Assembly (NCBI RefSeq): GCF_016865485.1
Contig: NZ_AP024452.1
Location: 5,912,501-5,976,500, forward strand
Source: Luteitalea sp. TBR-22
GTDB taxonomy: Bacteria > Acidobacteriota > Vicinamibacteria > Vicinamibacterales > Vicinamibacteraceae
Length of the DNA: 64,000 bases
Reading direction: 5' to 3'
The notes below the pieces were generated by a model, which was given only the letters and a program-made list of their open reading frames with translations, was not told the origin of the DNA and did not search any database. The translations under genes and the position numbers were made by a program. Positions 7,940 to 16,391 of this stretch are shown one piece after another. The first letter of the stretch is position 1; each line of letters opens with the position of its first letter.

Positions 7940-9474
7940 CGCGCGCCCCCCCGCCGGCGGAGCGCCGCGCGCGCCACCTTGCCGTCCTCGAACGGCAGCA
8001 CGCGATCGCCGATGGTCTGGGTGGACTCGTGTCCCTTGCCGGCGATCACCACCAGGTCGCCCGGCTTGGCCTCGAGGATGGCGCGCGTGATCGCCTCCTC
8101 CCGGTCGACGATCGCCCGCCAGGGCGTCGACTGCACCGCGGCCACCGCCTGACCTGCATGGCGAGCCGGCCGCTCGGGCTGCACCAGCCCACGCTTGATG
8201 TCGTCGATGATCGCCGCCGGATCCTCGGACCGCGGGTTGTCGGACGTGAGGATCACCAGGTCGCTGAGCCGCGCGGCGACCGCGCCCATCAGCGGCCGCT
8301 TGGTCCGATCCCGATCGCCGCCGCAGCCGAAGACGGTGACGATGCGCTGCGGCGCGAGCGCGCGTGCCGTCTCGAGCAGGTTCTTGAGCGCGTCGTCGGT
8401 GTGCGCGTAGTCGACGATGACGCTGACCTCGTCCTGGGCCGACGACACCAGTTCGAAGCGGCCGGGCACCGACGGCATGTCGGCCAGGCCCCGCTCGATG
8501 TCGGCGACCGGCAGGCCGAGCCCGACGCAGGCCGCCACGACGCCGAGCGCGTTGTAGGCATTGGGACGGCCCGGCAGACGGGTGCGCAGGCGCAACTCGC
8601 CCGCCGGGGTGCGCAGGGTTGCCTCGATACCCCCGAGCGTCAGCGCCAGCGCGGTCGGCATCACGTCGGCCTCGCGCGCCAGCGCGAAGGTCACCGGGCG
8701 CCGCACTGTGCCGAGGAGCGACTCGCCACGCGGGTCGTCGAGGTTGATGGCGGCCGGCGCCTCGGGCGGCAGCATCTCGAACAGGCGGCGCTTGGCCCGG
8801 AAGTACGCCTCCATGTCGCCGTGGTAGTCGAGATGATCGCGGGTGAGGTTGGTGAAGATCGCCGCGCCGAACCGCGTGAAGGCGACGCGCTCGAGGTCGA
8901 GCGCGTGCGACGAGACCTCCATCGCGCACGCCCGGCAGCCGGCGTCCACCATCTCGCGCAGCAGGCCCTGCAGGTCGGGCGCCTCTGGCGTCGTGCGCGC
9001 CGACGGCCGCTCCTCGGCGCCGATGCGCGTGCCGGTCGTGCCGATGCGGCCGGACGTCCAGCCGGCCGCCGTGAAGACGCCCTCGAGCAGGTACGTCGAC
9101 GTCGTCTTGCCGTTGGTGCCGGTGACGCCCACCAGCAGCAGGTGGTCGCTCGGGTGCCGGTGATAGGTGGCCGCGCACGCCGCGAGCGCGGTGCGGCCCC
9201 GCTCGGCGACGACCCACGGCACGTCCACGGGCGCAGGCGCCGCCCTGTCGGCCACGATCGCGATCGCACCGCGCGCGATCGCCTGCGCCGCGTACTCGGT
9301 GCCGTCGCGCTGCGTGCCACGCAACGCCACGAACAGGGCGCCAGGCGCGACGGCGCGCGAGTCGTACGCGATGCCGGTCACGACCTGCGCGGCCGAGGCG
9401 CCCAGATCGGGCACCTGCAGCGGCGTCAGCCGCACGACGTCGGCCAGCAACGCCTCGAGGGTCCACGGCGCCAT
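7936..9474 (-). CDS. murE: UDP-MurNAc-L-Ala-D-Glu--meso-diaminopimelate ligase MurE
   Basis: ATP-dependent ligase that adds the third stem-peptide residue. The start is ATG 9474, overlapping the ftsI stop as ATGA; a longer frame extends upstream but only through ftsI in another frame. The 512-residue product has YDSRAVAPGALFVALRG (37-53), the P-loop GTNGKTT (119-125), and the acceptor-recognition motif DNPR at 412-415. DNPR is the diagnostic form for meso-diaminopimelate rather than L-lysine, so the peptidoglycan is predicted to be of the Gram-negative mDAP type. Confidence 0.96.
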   Translation of the reverse strand: MAPWTLEALLADVVRLTPLQVPDLGASAAQVVTGIAYDSRAVAPGALFVALRGTQRDGTEYAAQAIARGAIAIVADRAAPAPVDVPWVVAERGRTALAACAATYHRHPSDHLLLVGVTGTNGKTTSTYLLEGVFTAAGWTSGRIGTTGTRIGAEERPSARTTPEAPDLQGLLREMVDAGCRACAMEVSSHALDLERVAFTRFGAAIFTNLTRDHLDYHGDMEAYFRAKRRLFEMLPPEAPAAINLDDPRGESLLGTVRRPVTFALAREADVMPTALALTLGGIEATLRTPAGELRLRTRLPGRPNAYNALGVVAACVGLGLPVADIERGLADMPSVPGRFELVSSAQDEVSVIVDYAHTDDALKNLLETARALAPQRIVTVFGCGGDRDRTKRPLMGAVAARLSDLVILTSDNPRSEDPAAIIDDIKRGLVQPERPARHAGQAVAAVQSTPWRAIVDREEAITRAILEAKPGDLVVIAGKGHESTQTIGDRVLPFEDGKVARAALRRRGGAR

Positions 9475-11831
9475 CAGGGCTGGACCTCCGTCACCGGCTC
9501 CGGCTCGGCCGGGTAACGGGCGAGCTCGAGCAGGCACACGCCGCCCTCGCCGACGGGCGTGCCGGCCGGCGCGCTCTGGCGCACCACGAAGTCACCGGTG
9601 CCCCGCAGGCGCGGCTCCCAGCCCAGGTCGATCAGCGTCCGCACCGCCGCTCGCGCGCTCTGCCCTGCGAGGTCGGGCAGCACGGAGCGGCCGGTCATGG
9701 TCACGCGCGACGCGTCTCGACCGTCGACGCCGGCCGGCTGCAGGTGCGGTCCTTCCTGGCTGCGGGCGATGAGCAGCGGCGGCTGACGGTTGATGGTCGG
9801 CGGGATGGCCAGGTGGCGCAGCGTGGCGTCGGCGATCCGCTGGAAGACCGGCGCGGCGACCGCGCCGCCGTAGATGCTGCCCTTCTTCGGCGCGTCGATG
9901 ACCACGATCATCGCGACTGCCGGGTTGCGCGACGGGAAGAAGCCGGCCGTCGACGCCATGTACTCCATCAGATACCCGCGCCCATCCGGCCCGAGCTTGC
10001 GCGCCGTCCCGGTCTTGGCCGCGAGGGTATAGCCCTCGATCCGCGCCGCCTTCGCGGTGCCCTGCTCGACGACCGCCTCCATCATCGCGGTCAGCCTCGC
10101 CGAGGTGCGGGGGCTGATGGCGCGCCGCACGACCTCGCGGGTCGTCGCCGTGCGCACGCCGCCCTCGATCGTCGCGCGGATGATGCGCGGCTTGAGCAGC
10201 TCGCCGCCGTTGGCCACGGCGCTCATCGCCGCCGCCATCTGCAGCGGGGTCACGGCCACGGTGTAGCCGATCGCGATGCGCGCCAGGTCGTGCTCGCGCA
10301 CGTCCTGCGGCCGCTTGGTGATGCCGGCGCTCTCGGCCGGGAAGTCGCGCGTCGCGCGGGTCCCGAAGCCGAAGCGCTTGACGTACCGCATCATCCGCTC
10401 GGTGCCGAGGCGCTGGACCGCGACGCGGGCGGTGCCGCAGTTGCTGGACTTGGCGAAGACGGTCTCGAACGGCACGACGCCGACCTGGTGCACGTCGGTG
10501 ATCGCCTTCGCGCTGCCGAACCGGCACGGCATCGTCGCGTCGACGATGTCGGTGGGCGAGATGACGCCTTCCTCGAGCGCGGCAGCCGCGGTGATCGTCT
10601 TGAAGGTGGAGCCGGGCTCGTAGATCGACTCGACGGCGCGATTGACGCGGTTGCGCCGGTCCACCTTGCTGGAGTCGTTCGGGTTGAAGTTCGGCTCGCT
10701 CACGAGCGCGAGGATCTCGCCCGTGTTCGGGTCCATCATCACCACGGTGCCGCCCTCGGCGCCGTGCGCCTCGACGGCGGCGCGCAGCTCGCGCTCCGCG
10801 ATGAACTGCAACCGCGCGTCGATCGTCAGCTCGAGGCTCATGCCGGCGGTGGGCGCCTGCCGCACGACGGCCGAGAGCACGTTGTGCTGTGCGTCGTGCT
10901 GCACGATCAGCGTGCCGCCCGTCCCCGACACTGCCTTGTTGTGCACCAGCTCGAGGCCCCCGACGCCGTGGTTCTTCGCGTCGACGAAGCCGAGGAGCGA
11001 GGAGGCGAGCTCGCGGTTGGGGTAGTAGCGGCGGCTCTCCTTCATGAAGCCCACGCCATCGAGCTTGAGGGCCGCGATGCGCTGGGCCTCGGCCGGCGTG
11101 GCGCGACGACGGATGTACACGAAGGACTTCTTGCCCTCGAGGCGCTTCTCGATCGTCTCGCGCGTGTCGTCGCTGCAGGTCACCAGCTTTTCGCACACGG
11201 CCAGGGCGAGGCGCGCGGCCTGGCCGGCCTCGACCTCCGCCGTGTTGACCGTGAGGGTCCCGGTGCGACCACCCTTGCCGCGGTTGACCACCAGACCGGG
11301 CTCGCCCAGCGAGGCGATGCCGTCGGCTTCGGCCTCCGAGAGGGTGCCGAGCACGAGGGCCTTGTCGCGCCGGGCGTCGAGTCGCTGCGTCAGCGACGCG
11401 CGTTCCTCGGCGTCGCAGTCGTCGAGGGCCGCGCAGAGCTTCGCGGCGAGCGCCGCCGGGTCGTCGACGTCGCTCGGGACGGCGTAGATCATGTCGCCGT
11501 CGACGCTGTAGGCCAGGAGACGTCCGTAGCGGTCGAGGATGCGGCCGCGCCGCGGGTTCAGCTCGATCGTCTGGCTCTGCTGGCTTTCGGCCCGCGCGAC
11601 CAGCGCCTTGTGCTGGTACACCTGCAGGTACGCGAGGCGGGCGACGATTGCCAGGGCCCAGAAGAGCATCAACGCGCCGGCGAACGCCAGGCGCGGACGC
11701 ACGGTCAGGCGCCAGTCGATCTGCGCAGGCTGGCCCGCCTCCGCCTCGTCGGCGCGGACGGCGGCGCGCACCAGGCGCGGGTTGTTGAGGGCCGCGCTGG
11801 CCTCGGCGATGTCGCGGGAACGGAGGGTCAC
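9474..11831 (-). CDS. ftsI: Septal transpeptidase FtsI (class B PBP) with C-terminal PASTA domain
   Basis: Class B penicillin-binding protein that cross-links septal peptidoglycan. A GTG at 11831 overlaps the ftsL-like stop (GTGA) and gives 785 residues. Layout: cytoplasmic tail, membrane anchor about 47-70, dimerisation domain (RRGRILDRYGRLLA near 95-108), then the transpeptidase domain with SxxK (STFK, 408-411), SxN (SSN, 462-464) and KTG (606-608). The C-terminal 60 residues (from VLPDLAGQSA, about 722) form one PASTA repeat, as in SpoVD-like proteins. At 785 residues it is much longer than the usual 580-650. Residues 125-180 and 205-260 look like two copies of one module (see findings). 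Confidence 0.93.
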   Translation of the reverse strand: MTLRSRDIAEASAALNNPRLVRAAVRADEAEAGQPAQIDWRLTVRPRLAFAGALMLFWALAIVARLAYLQVYQHKALVARAESQQSQTIELNPRRGRILDRYGRLLAYSVDGDMIYAVPSDVDDPAALAAKLCAALDDCDAEERASLTQRLDARRDKALVLGTLSEAEADGIASLGEPGLVVNRGKGGRTGTLTVNTAEVEAGQAARLALAVCEKLVTCSDDTRETIEKRLEGKKSFVYIRRRATPAEAQRIAALKLDGVGFMKESRRYYPNRELASSLLGFVDAKNHGVGGLELVHNKAVSGTGGTLIVQHDAQHNVLSAVVRQAPTAGMSLELTIDARLQFIAERELRAAVEAHGAEGGTVVMMDPNTGEILALVSEPNFNPNDSSKVDRRNRVNRAVESIYEPGSTFKTITAAAALEEGVISPTDIVDATMPCRFGSAKAITDVHQVGVVPFETVFAKSSNCGTARVAVQRLGTERMMRYVKRFGFGTRATRDFPAESAGITKRPQDVREHDLARIAIGYTVAVTPLQMAAAMSAVANGGELLKPRIIRATIEGGVRTATTREVVRRAISPRTSARLTAMMEAVVEQGTAKAARIEGYTLAAKTGTARKLGPDGRGYLMEYMASTAGFFPSRNPAVAMIVVIDAPKKGSIYGGAVAAPVFQRIADATLRHLAIPPTINRQPPLLIARSQEGPHLQPAGVDGRDASRVTMTGRSVLPDLAGQSARAAVRTLIDLGWEPRLRGTGDFVVRQSAPAGTPVGEGGVCLLELARYPAEPEPVTEVQP

Positions 11832-12211
11832 CGCTGGGCCACCACGGCGCTGGCCGGCGGCGGCGTCGCCACCACCCGCTCGATCACGGCGGACGTCTCG
11901 CGGGTCGGCGCCTTCATCTGCAGCTGGCGCGTCGCGATGGCCTCGATGCGGGACGGCCGCTCGAGGGAGACCTTCTCGAGGGTGAGGTGACGCTGCTTCT
12001 CGAGCAGCGTCGCGCGCTCGCGGGACAGGTCGACCAGTTGCCGCGAGAGCTGCCGCGCGTCGAGGTGCTGCCACGCCGCGAACAGGACCGCAGCCAGCAC
12101 GCAGGCACCGCCGACCACCGTGCGGGCCAGGTCGCGCTGCCGCGCGTGGTCCACCTCGCGGACGATCGTGTGGTTCTGTACCTGCTTGCGGAGAACGAAG
12201 TCGTTGTCCAC
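11828..12211 (-). CDS. ftsL: FtsL-like divisome protein
   Basis: A small bitopic protein of 127 residues. The chosen GTG at 12211 lies just after the rsmH stop (12213-12215), and the stop codon overlaps the ftsI GTG. It has a charged cytoplasmic tail (1-30), one membrane helix (about 31-48), then a coiled-coil-like stretch with leucines and charged residues (LSRQLVDLSRERATLLEKQR, 55-74) and a short Pro/Ala tail. Size, topology and place between rsmH and ftsI are those of FtsL, which with FtsB and FtsQ activates FtsW-FtsI. FtsL is poorly conserved in sequence, so the call rests mainly on context and topology. Confidence 0.82.
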   Translation of the reverse strand: MDNDFVLRKQVQNHTIVREVDHARQRDLARTVVGGACVLAAVLFAAWQHLDARQLSRQLVDLSRERATLLEKQRHLTLEKVSLERPSRIEAIATRQLQMKAPTRETSAVIERVVATPPPASAVVAQR

Positions 12212-12212
12212 G

Positions 12213-13097
12213 TCAGGCCAGCCTTTCGGCGACGCGCAGCTTGGCGCTCCGGGCGCGCGGGTTGCGGGCGATTTCGTCCTCGGTGGCCTCGATCGGCCGC
12301 CGGGTGACGAGCGAGACGAGCGGGTCCGGCGCCTGCGCCAGTGCCCGGAACGTGTGCTTGACGATCCGGTCCTCGAGCGAGTGGAAGGCGATGATCGCCA
12401 GGCGCGCGCCCGCAGCCAGCCGGGCCACGGCCTGCCGGATGAAGACATCCAGCCCCTCGAGCTCGCGGTTGACCCAGATACGCAGGGCCTGGAAGGTCCG
12501 CGTCGCCGGATCGATCCGCTGCCAGCCCCTGGTCGGCACGGCGCGACGGACGATGGCCGCCAGCTGTCCCGTGGTCTCGAGGGGACCGAGCTCGCGGGCC
12601 CGGACGATGGCGCGGGCGATGCGGCGCGAGAAGCGCTCCTCGCCGTACTGGTAGATCACGTCGGCCAGCGCCGTTTCCTCGACCGTCTGGAGGAGCGTGG
12701 CCGCGGTGGGGCCGCTGTCGCGGTCCATCCGCATGTCCAGCGGCGCATCGGCCCGGAAGCTGAACCCGCGCTCCGCGTCGTCCAACTGCATGGACGAGAC
12801 GCCGAGATCGGCCAGGATGCCGCCGTCGACGTGTGTCAGACCCCGGGCGTCGAGCACGTCCCCGAGTCTGCGATAGTCGGCGTGGACCATCTCGACGCGG
12901 TCGAGGCAGCCCTCGAGGGCGGCCGAGGCCAGGGGAAAGGCCGTGCGATCGCGATCGAAGGCGAGCACCCGCGAGGCGCCGGCGTCGAGCAGGGCGCGCG
13001 TATGCCCGCCCGCACCCAGGGTGCAGTCGACGAACAGGCCCCCGCGTGCGGGTGCCAGGTGCCTGATGACCTCCGCGACGAGTACCGGGGCGTGCAT
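12213..13097 (-). CDS. rsmH: 16S rRNA (cytosine1402-N4)-methyltransferase RsmH
   Basis: SAM-dependent methyltransferase (formerly MraW) that modifies C1402 in the ribosomal P site. Start ATG 13097 gives MHAPVLVAEVI, the conserved N terminus, and 294 residues, near the family length. The SAM-binding loop VDCTLGAGGHT lies at 23-33, followed by ADLGVSSMQLDDAERGFSF, and the C-terminal IAFHSLEDRIVKHTFR. Upstream in-frame starts would reach back into mraZ and lack family residues. It lies 7 nt after mraZ and is the second gene of the dcw operon. Confidence 0.97.
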   Translation of the reverse strand: MHAPVLVAEVIRHLAPARGGLFVDCTLGAGGHTRALLDAGASRVLAFDRDRTAFPLASAALEGCLDRVEMVHADYRRLGDVLDARGLTHVDGGILADLGVSSMQLDDAERGFSFRADAPLDMRMDRDSGPTAATLLQTVEETALADVIYQYGEERFSRRIARAIVRARELGPLETTGQLAAIVRRAVPTRGWQRIDPATRTFQALRIWVNRELEGLDVFIRQAVARLAAGARLAIIAFHSLEDRIVKHTFRALAQAPDPLVSLVTRRPIEATEDEIARNPRARSAKLRVAERLA

Positions 13098-13104
13098 GAC
13101 GCGG

Positions 13105-13554
13105 TCAGATCCCCAAGGCGGCGAGGTCGGCGAGGTGGGCGTCATTGAGCCCGTCGGACAGGACCCTGGACCTGATGCGGTCGCTGTTCCAGATGTCGAG
13201 GCAGGTCTGCATGCCCAGGACGTCGACATCGGCAGACGCCCCGGCGGCTTCGCGGAGGGGGGGAGGGAGGACCACTCGTCCCTGGGCGTCGAATTCGGCC
13301 ATCTGGCCCCAGTAGGAAGTGGTCATTTCGAAGGATTTGCGGGCCGGATGGAGTTGTGGCAGCGACCGGAGCTTCTCCTCGATCGCTTCCCAGACCTTCA
13401 GGGGGTACAGGCGGACGAATTCCCCAGTGGGAGACAGGCTGGTCAGGTAGAGCTCCGGCCCGTACTCCTGCTCGATGTGCGCGCGGAACGCGCTGGGCAC
13501 CTTGAGGCGCCCCTTGTCATCAATCCTTGTTGAAATGCGGCCGCGGAGCACCAC
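13105..13554 (-). CDS. mraZ: Transcriptional regulator MraZ
   Basis: DNA-binding protein of the AbrB/SpoVT fold that controls the dcw operon. The product from GTG 13554 is 149 residues with the two repeated swapped-hairpin modules: IDDKGRLKVPSAFR (about 11-24) and EFDAQGRVVLPPPLRE in the second half. GTG 13554 was chosen because GGAGAG lies at good spacing and because the family start is M-x-x-RG; an alternative ATG at 13617 would overlap the -35 box of the promoter and adds 21 residues with no family match. The protein probably binds the GTGG repeats around its own start codon and so regulates itself. Confidence 0.93.
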   Translation of the reverse strand: MVLRGRISTRIDDKGRLKVPSAFRAHIEQEYGPELYLTSLSPTGEFVRLYPLKVWEAIEEKLRSLPQLHPARKSFEMTTSYWGQMAEFDAQGRVVLPPPLREAAGASADVDVLGMQTCLDIWNSDRIRSRVLSDGLNDAHLADLAALGI

Positions 13555-13584
13555 AGCTCTCCACTTTCGTCCACTTTGGTCCAC
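13551..13584 (-). promoter_or_regulatory. Predicted MraZ operator: four GTGG repeats at exact 10-bp spacing
   Basis: On the minus strand GTGG occurs at 13584, 13574, 13564 and 13554, each exactly 10 nt apart, in the blocks GTGGACCAAA, GTGGACGAAA, GTGGAGAGCT, GTGGTGCTCC. MraZ boxes in other bacteria are direct TGGG/GTGG-type repeats with one-turn spacing next to the mraZ promoter, so this is very likely the operator. It lies between the predicted transcription start and the mraZ start codon and overlaps the ribosome-binding site. Confidence 0.85.
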
Positions 13585-13588
13585 GGCG

Positions 13589-13617
13589 AGAATAGGCATC
13601 GCCGAAACGGGTGTCAA
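13589..13617 (-). promoter_or_regulatory. Sigma-70 promoter of the dcw operon
   Basis: On the minus strand TTGACA (13617-13612) and TATTCT (13594-13589) are separated by 17 nt. This is a consensus -35 with a good -10 and ideal spacing. Transcription would start near 13582, giving a leader of about 28 nt through the four GTGG repeats to the mraZ start. Confidence 0.85.
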
Positions 13618-13687
13618 CGGAAAGTTCTGAGCCCGAAGGACTTCGCCTTCGCTTCGCCAGAAGGCCGCATGTTAGGATGCTCGACGC

Positions 13688-14758
13688 TTGGCCCCGACGG
13701 TGCTTGTCTGCGAGGCGCAGGTGCCCTTCGTCCGCGGGGGGGCCGAGGCGCTGGTGCGTGAGCTGGTCACCCAGCTCGAGCGACACGGCTGCCTCGTCGA
13801 GCGCGTCAGCGTGCCGTTCAAGTGGTACCCGAAGCAGGAGTTGATGGCGCACGCGGCCGCCTGGCGGCTGTTGGACCTGAGCGAGAGCTGCGGCCGGCCC
13901 ATCGACCTGGTCATCCCCACCAAGTTCCCCACCTACTGCGTCCGCCACCCCCACAAGGTGACCTGGCTGATGCACCAGTACCGCGCGGCCTACGACCTCT
14001 GCGGCACCGAGTACGCCGATTTCGACCACCGCGAAGAGGACACCGCGGTCCGGGAGCGTATTCGCGCCCTCGACCGGGAGATGCTGGGCGAATGCGCGGC
14101 GGTCTACACCATCTCGCGCACGACCTCTGACCGGCTCACCCGCTTCAACGGGGTGCCGTCGACGCCCCTGTACCACCCCTCACCGCTGGCCCCGAAGTTG
14201 CGCTCGGGCCCTTATGGCGACTATTTCCTTTCGGTCGGGCGCCTCGAGACCGTCAAGCGCGTCGACCTGGCCATCGAGGCCATGGCGCACGTGCCGCCGC
14301 CGATGCGGCTCCTGATCGCGGGGGAAGGCACGTTCCGTCACGGCCTGGAGACCCGAATCGAGCAGCTGGGCCTGCAGGATCGCGTCGCCCTCCTCGGGGC
14401 GGTTGACGAGAGGACGTTGATCGACCTGTATGCGGGGGCGCGGGGGGTGGTCTTCGCCCCGTTCGACGAGGATTACGGGTACGTGACGCTGGAAGCCTTC
14501 GAGGCGCGCAAGCCGGTGGTGACGGCCACCGACAGCGGTGGCGTCCTCGAGTTCGTCGATCACGGCGTCAACGGCCTCGTGTGCCCTCCGGAGGCGGCGT
14601 CGGTCGGCGCCTGCCTCGCCGAGCTTGCCCAACACCCCGGCCGGGCTGCTGCGCTCGGGGAGGCGGGGTACGATAGCACCCGCGCGATCTCCTGGGACGG
14701 AGTCGTCGCCGCGCTCACCGCCGGCCTGGCGCGACGCGAGGAACCGCCCGTCGCCTGA
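13688..14758 (+). CDS. GT4-type glycosyltransferase
   Basis: First gene of a six-gene surface-glycan operon, divergent from mraZ. The 356-residue protein has a GT-B fold pattern: N-terminal glycine loop (FVRGGAEALVREL, about 14-26), FLSVGRLETVKRVDLAIEA around 180-198 where the donor-binding domain starts, and near the C terminus the GPGTP-like E-x7-E region YVTLEAFEARKPVV, characteristic of family GT4 (retaining). It probably transfers a sugar from a nucleotide donor to a growing glycan on the cytoplasmic side. The start is uncertain: TTG 13688 is used here, GTG 13700 is the alternative. Donor and acceptor cannot be read from the sequence. Confidence 0.82.
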   Translation: MAPTVLVCEAQVPFVRGGAEALVRELVTQLERHGCLVERVSVPFKWYPKQELMAHAAAWRLLDLSESCGRPIDLVIPTKFPTYCVRHPHKVTWLMHQYRAAYDLCGTEYADFDHREEDTAVRERIRALDREMLGECAAVYTISRTTSDRLTRFNGVPSTPLYHPSPLAPKLRSGPYGDYFLSVGRLETVKRVDLAIEAMAHVPPPMRLLIAGEGTFRHGLETRIEQLGLQDRVALLGAVDERTLIDLYAGARGVVFAPFDEDYGYVTLEAFEARKPVVTATDSGGVLEFVDHGVNGLVCPPEAASVGACLAELAQHPGRAAALGEAGYDSTRAISWDGVVAALTAGLARREEPPVA

Positions 14759-14764
14759 CCACTC

Positions 14765-15625
14765 GTGGCCGCCCCGGACAGCGTCTCCATCCTCATCCCC
14801 GCCTTCAACGAGGGGCCCGTCGTCGGGGACGTGATCCGCGCGCTGCGCGCGGCCGCGCCCTGGCGCGAGGTCCTGCTCATCGACGATGGGTCGACCGACG
14901 GCACGGGGGCGGCCGCGGCGGAAGCCGGAGCGACGGTGCTTCGGCACCCGTACAACAAGGGCAACGGTGCCGCCGTGAAGACCGGCGTGCGGGCGGCCAG
15001 CGGCGAGTACGTGCTGGTAATCGATGGCGACGGCCAGCACAAGCCCGAGGACGCGCAGGCGATCGTCGGCTACCTGGGGGAGTACGACCTGGTGGTCGGC
15101 GCGCGGGCCATGCACACGCAGGCGACCGGCGTGCGGCGGGCAGGCAACTCGCTGCTGAACGCGTTTGCGGCGTACATGACCGGGCGCGAGATCCCCGACC
15201 TCACGTCGGGGTTCCGGGGGGCACGCCGCTCGGTGCTGCGCGAGTTCCTGCACCTGATCCCGAACGGCTTCTCGACGCCGACGACCACGACGCTGGCCTG
15301 CATCAAGGCCGGCTACAACGTCCGCTTCCACCCGATCGAGGCGCGGCAGCGGACGGGCACCTCCAAGATCCGGCTGGCGCGCGACGGCACGAAGTTCCTG
15401 TTGATCATCCTGAAGATCGTCACGATCTACAGTCCCATGCGGATCTTCCTGCCGGTCAGCGCCGGCGCCTTCCTGCTCGGCGTGCTCTACGGCGCGTGGA
15501 CGGTGGCCGCCTCCGGACGCATCGCCAACGGGTCGGTCCTGCTGTTGATGTTCTCGGTGCTGGTGTTCCTGGTCGGACTGGTCTCCGAACAGATCTCGGC
15601 GCTCCGCTTCGAGGGGCGCGGATGA
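14765..15625 (+). CDS. GT2 family glycosyltransferase with C-terminal membrane segments
   Basis: Dolichol/polyprenyl-phosphate sugar synthase-like enzyme. GTG start at 14765 gives 286 residues. The GT-A domain has SILIPAFNEGPVVGDVI (8-24), LLIDDGSTDGTG (about 37-48) and the metal-binding DGDGQH near 82-87. After about residue 210 two hydrophobic helices follow (FLPVSAGAFLLGVLYGAW and SVLLLMFSVLVFLVGLV), which anchor it in the membrane. Such enzymes usually move a sugar from a nucleotide donor to undecaprenyl phosphate for use outside the cytoplasm. It lies 6 nt after the GT4 gene and overlaps the next gene as ATGA. Confidence 0.85.
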   Translation: MAAPDSVSILIPAFNEGPVVGDVIRALRAAAPWREVLLIDDGSTDGTGAAAAEAGATVLRHPYNKGNGAAVKTGVRAASGEYVLVIDGDGQHKPEDAQAIVGYLGEYDLVVGARAMHTQATGVRRAGNSLLNAFAAYMTGREIPDLTSGFRGARRSVLREFLHLIPNGFSTPTTTTLACIKAGYNVRFHPIEARQRTGTSKIRLARDGTKFLLIILKIVTIYSPMRIFLPVSAGAFLLGVLYGAWTVAASGRIANGSVLLLMFSVLVFLVGLVSEQISALRFEGRG

Positions 15626-16365
15626 GCACGTTGCCTCGCGTGCTCGTCGTCACGCCGACCTACAACGAGCGCGACAACCTGCCGATCCTCGTCCGCGAGG
15701 TGCTGGCGGTGGGGGATCACGTCTCCATCCTCGTGGTGGACGACGCGTCGCCCGACGGCACGGGACGGATCGCCGACGACCTGGCCGCGGAGTTCCCCGG
15801 GCGCGTCCACGTGATGCACCGGACGGGCAAGCGCGGGCTCGGCCGCTCCTACGTCGATGCGCTGTCGCAGGCGGTCACGATGGAGGTCGACCTGATCTGC
15901 CAGATGGACGCCGACTTCTCGCACGACCCGAAGTACCTGCCGGACCTGGTGGCGGCCATCGAGGCGGGACCGCACGACCTGGTGATCGGATCGCGCTACC
16001 TGTACGGCGTCAGCGTGGTGAACTGGCCCCTGAGCCGGCTGATCCTCAGTACCTTCGCCAATCGCTACGTGCGGGCGATCACGGCCCTGCCGGCGTGCGA
16101 CTGCACCAGTGGCTACCGGTGCTGGCGGCGCGAGGCGCTGGCCCGGCTGCCGCTGCGGGCCTTCGTGTCCGACGGCTACGCGTTCCTCGTCGAGATGCTC
16201 TACCAGGCGATGGGGACGGGGGCACGAATCGGCGAGGTGCCGATCATCTACGTCGAGCGGCGCGAGGGGCAGTCGAAGATGTCGCGCGGCGTCATCCTGG
16301 AGTCGGTGTTCGTGCCCTGGCGGCTGGTCCTGCGTCACCCGTCGTGGCGCGGGCGGCGTGGCTGA
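15622..16365 (+). CDS. Polyprenol monophosphomannose synthase-like GT2 enzyme
   Basis: The 247-residue product is a soluble GT-A fold protein closely resembling DPM1/Ppm1: VVTPTYNERDNLPILV (9-24), VVDDASPDGTG (about 39-49), CQMDADFSHDP around residue 93, and the DPM1-type region with SGYRCWRREAL and SDGYAFLVEMLY. It likely makes polyprenyl-phosphate mannose or a similar lipid-linked sugar donor. ATG 15622 overlaps the preceding stop (ATGA). No membrane helix follows, unlike the preceding paralogue; the two might act on different lipids or sugars. Confidence 0.85.
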   Translation: MSTLPRVLVVTPTYNERDNLPILVREVLAVGDHVSILVVDDASPDGTGRIADDLAAEFPGRVHVMHRTGKRGLGRSYVDALSQAVTMEVDLICQMDADFSHDPKYLPDLVAAIEAGPHDLVIGSRYLYGVSVVNWPLSRLILSTFANRYVRAITALPACDCTSGYRCWRREALARLPLRAFVSDGYAFLVEMLYQAMGTGARIGEVPIIYVERREGQSKMSRGVILESVFVPWRLVLRHPSWRGRRG

Positions 16366-16391
16366 GGTGTGCTAGTGTTGCCTGTTCGGGT

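Noticed and set aside
13555-13617. Longer mraZ starting at ATG 13617
   Set aside because: The start would overlap the -35 box, upstream of the expected transcript start, and the extra residues have no match to the MraZ family.
13621-13680. CTTCGCCTTCGCTTCG run ahead of the GT4 gene as another copy of the intergenic repeat
   Set aside because: Only short stretches agree with the 24-mer at 27098; similarity is too weak to separate from GC-rich background.
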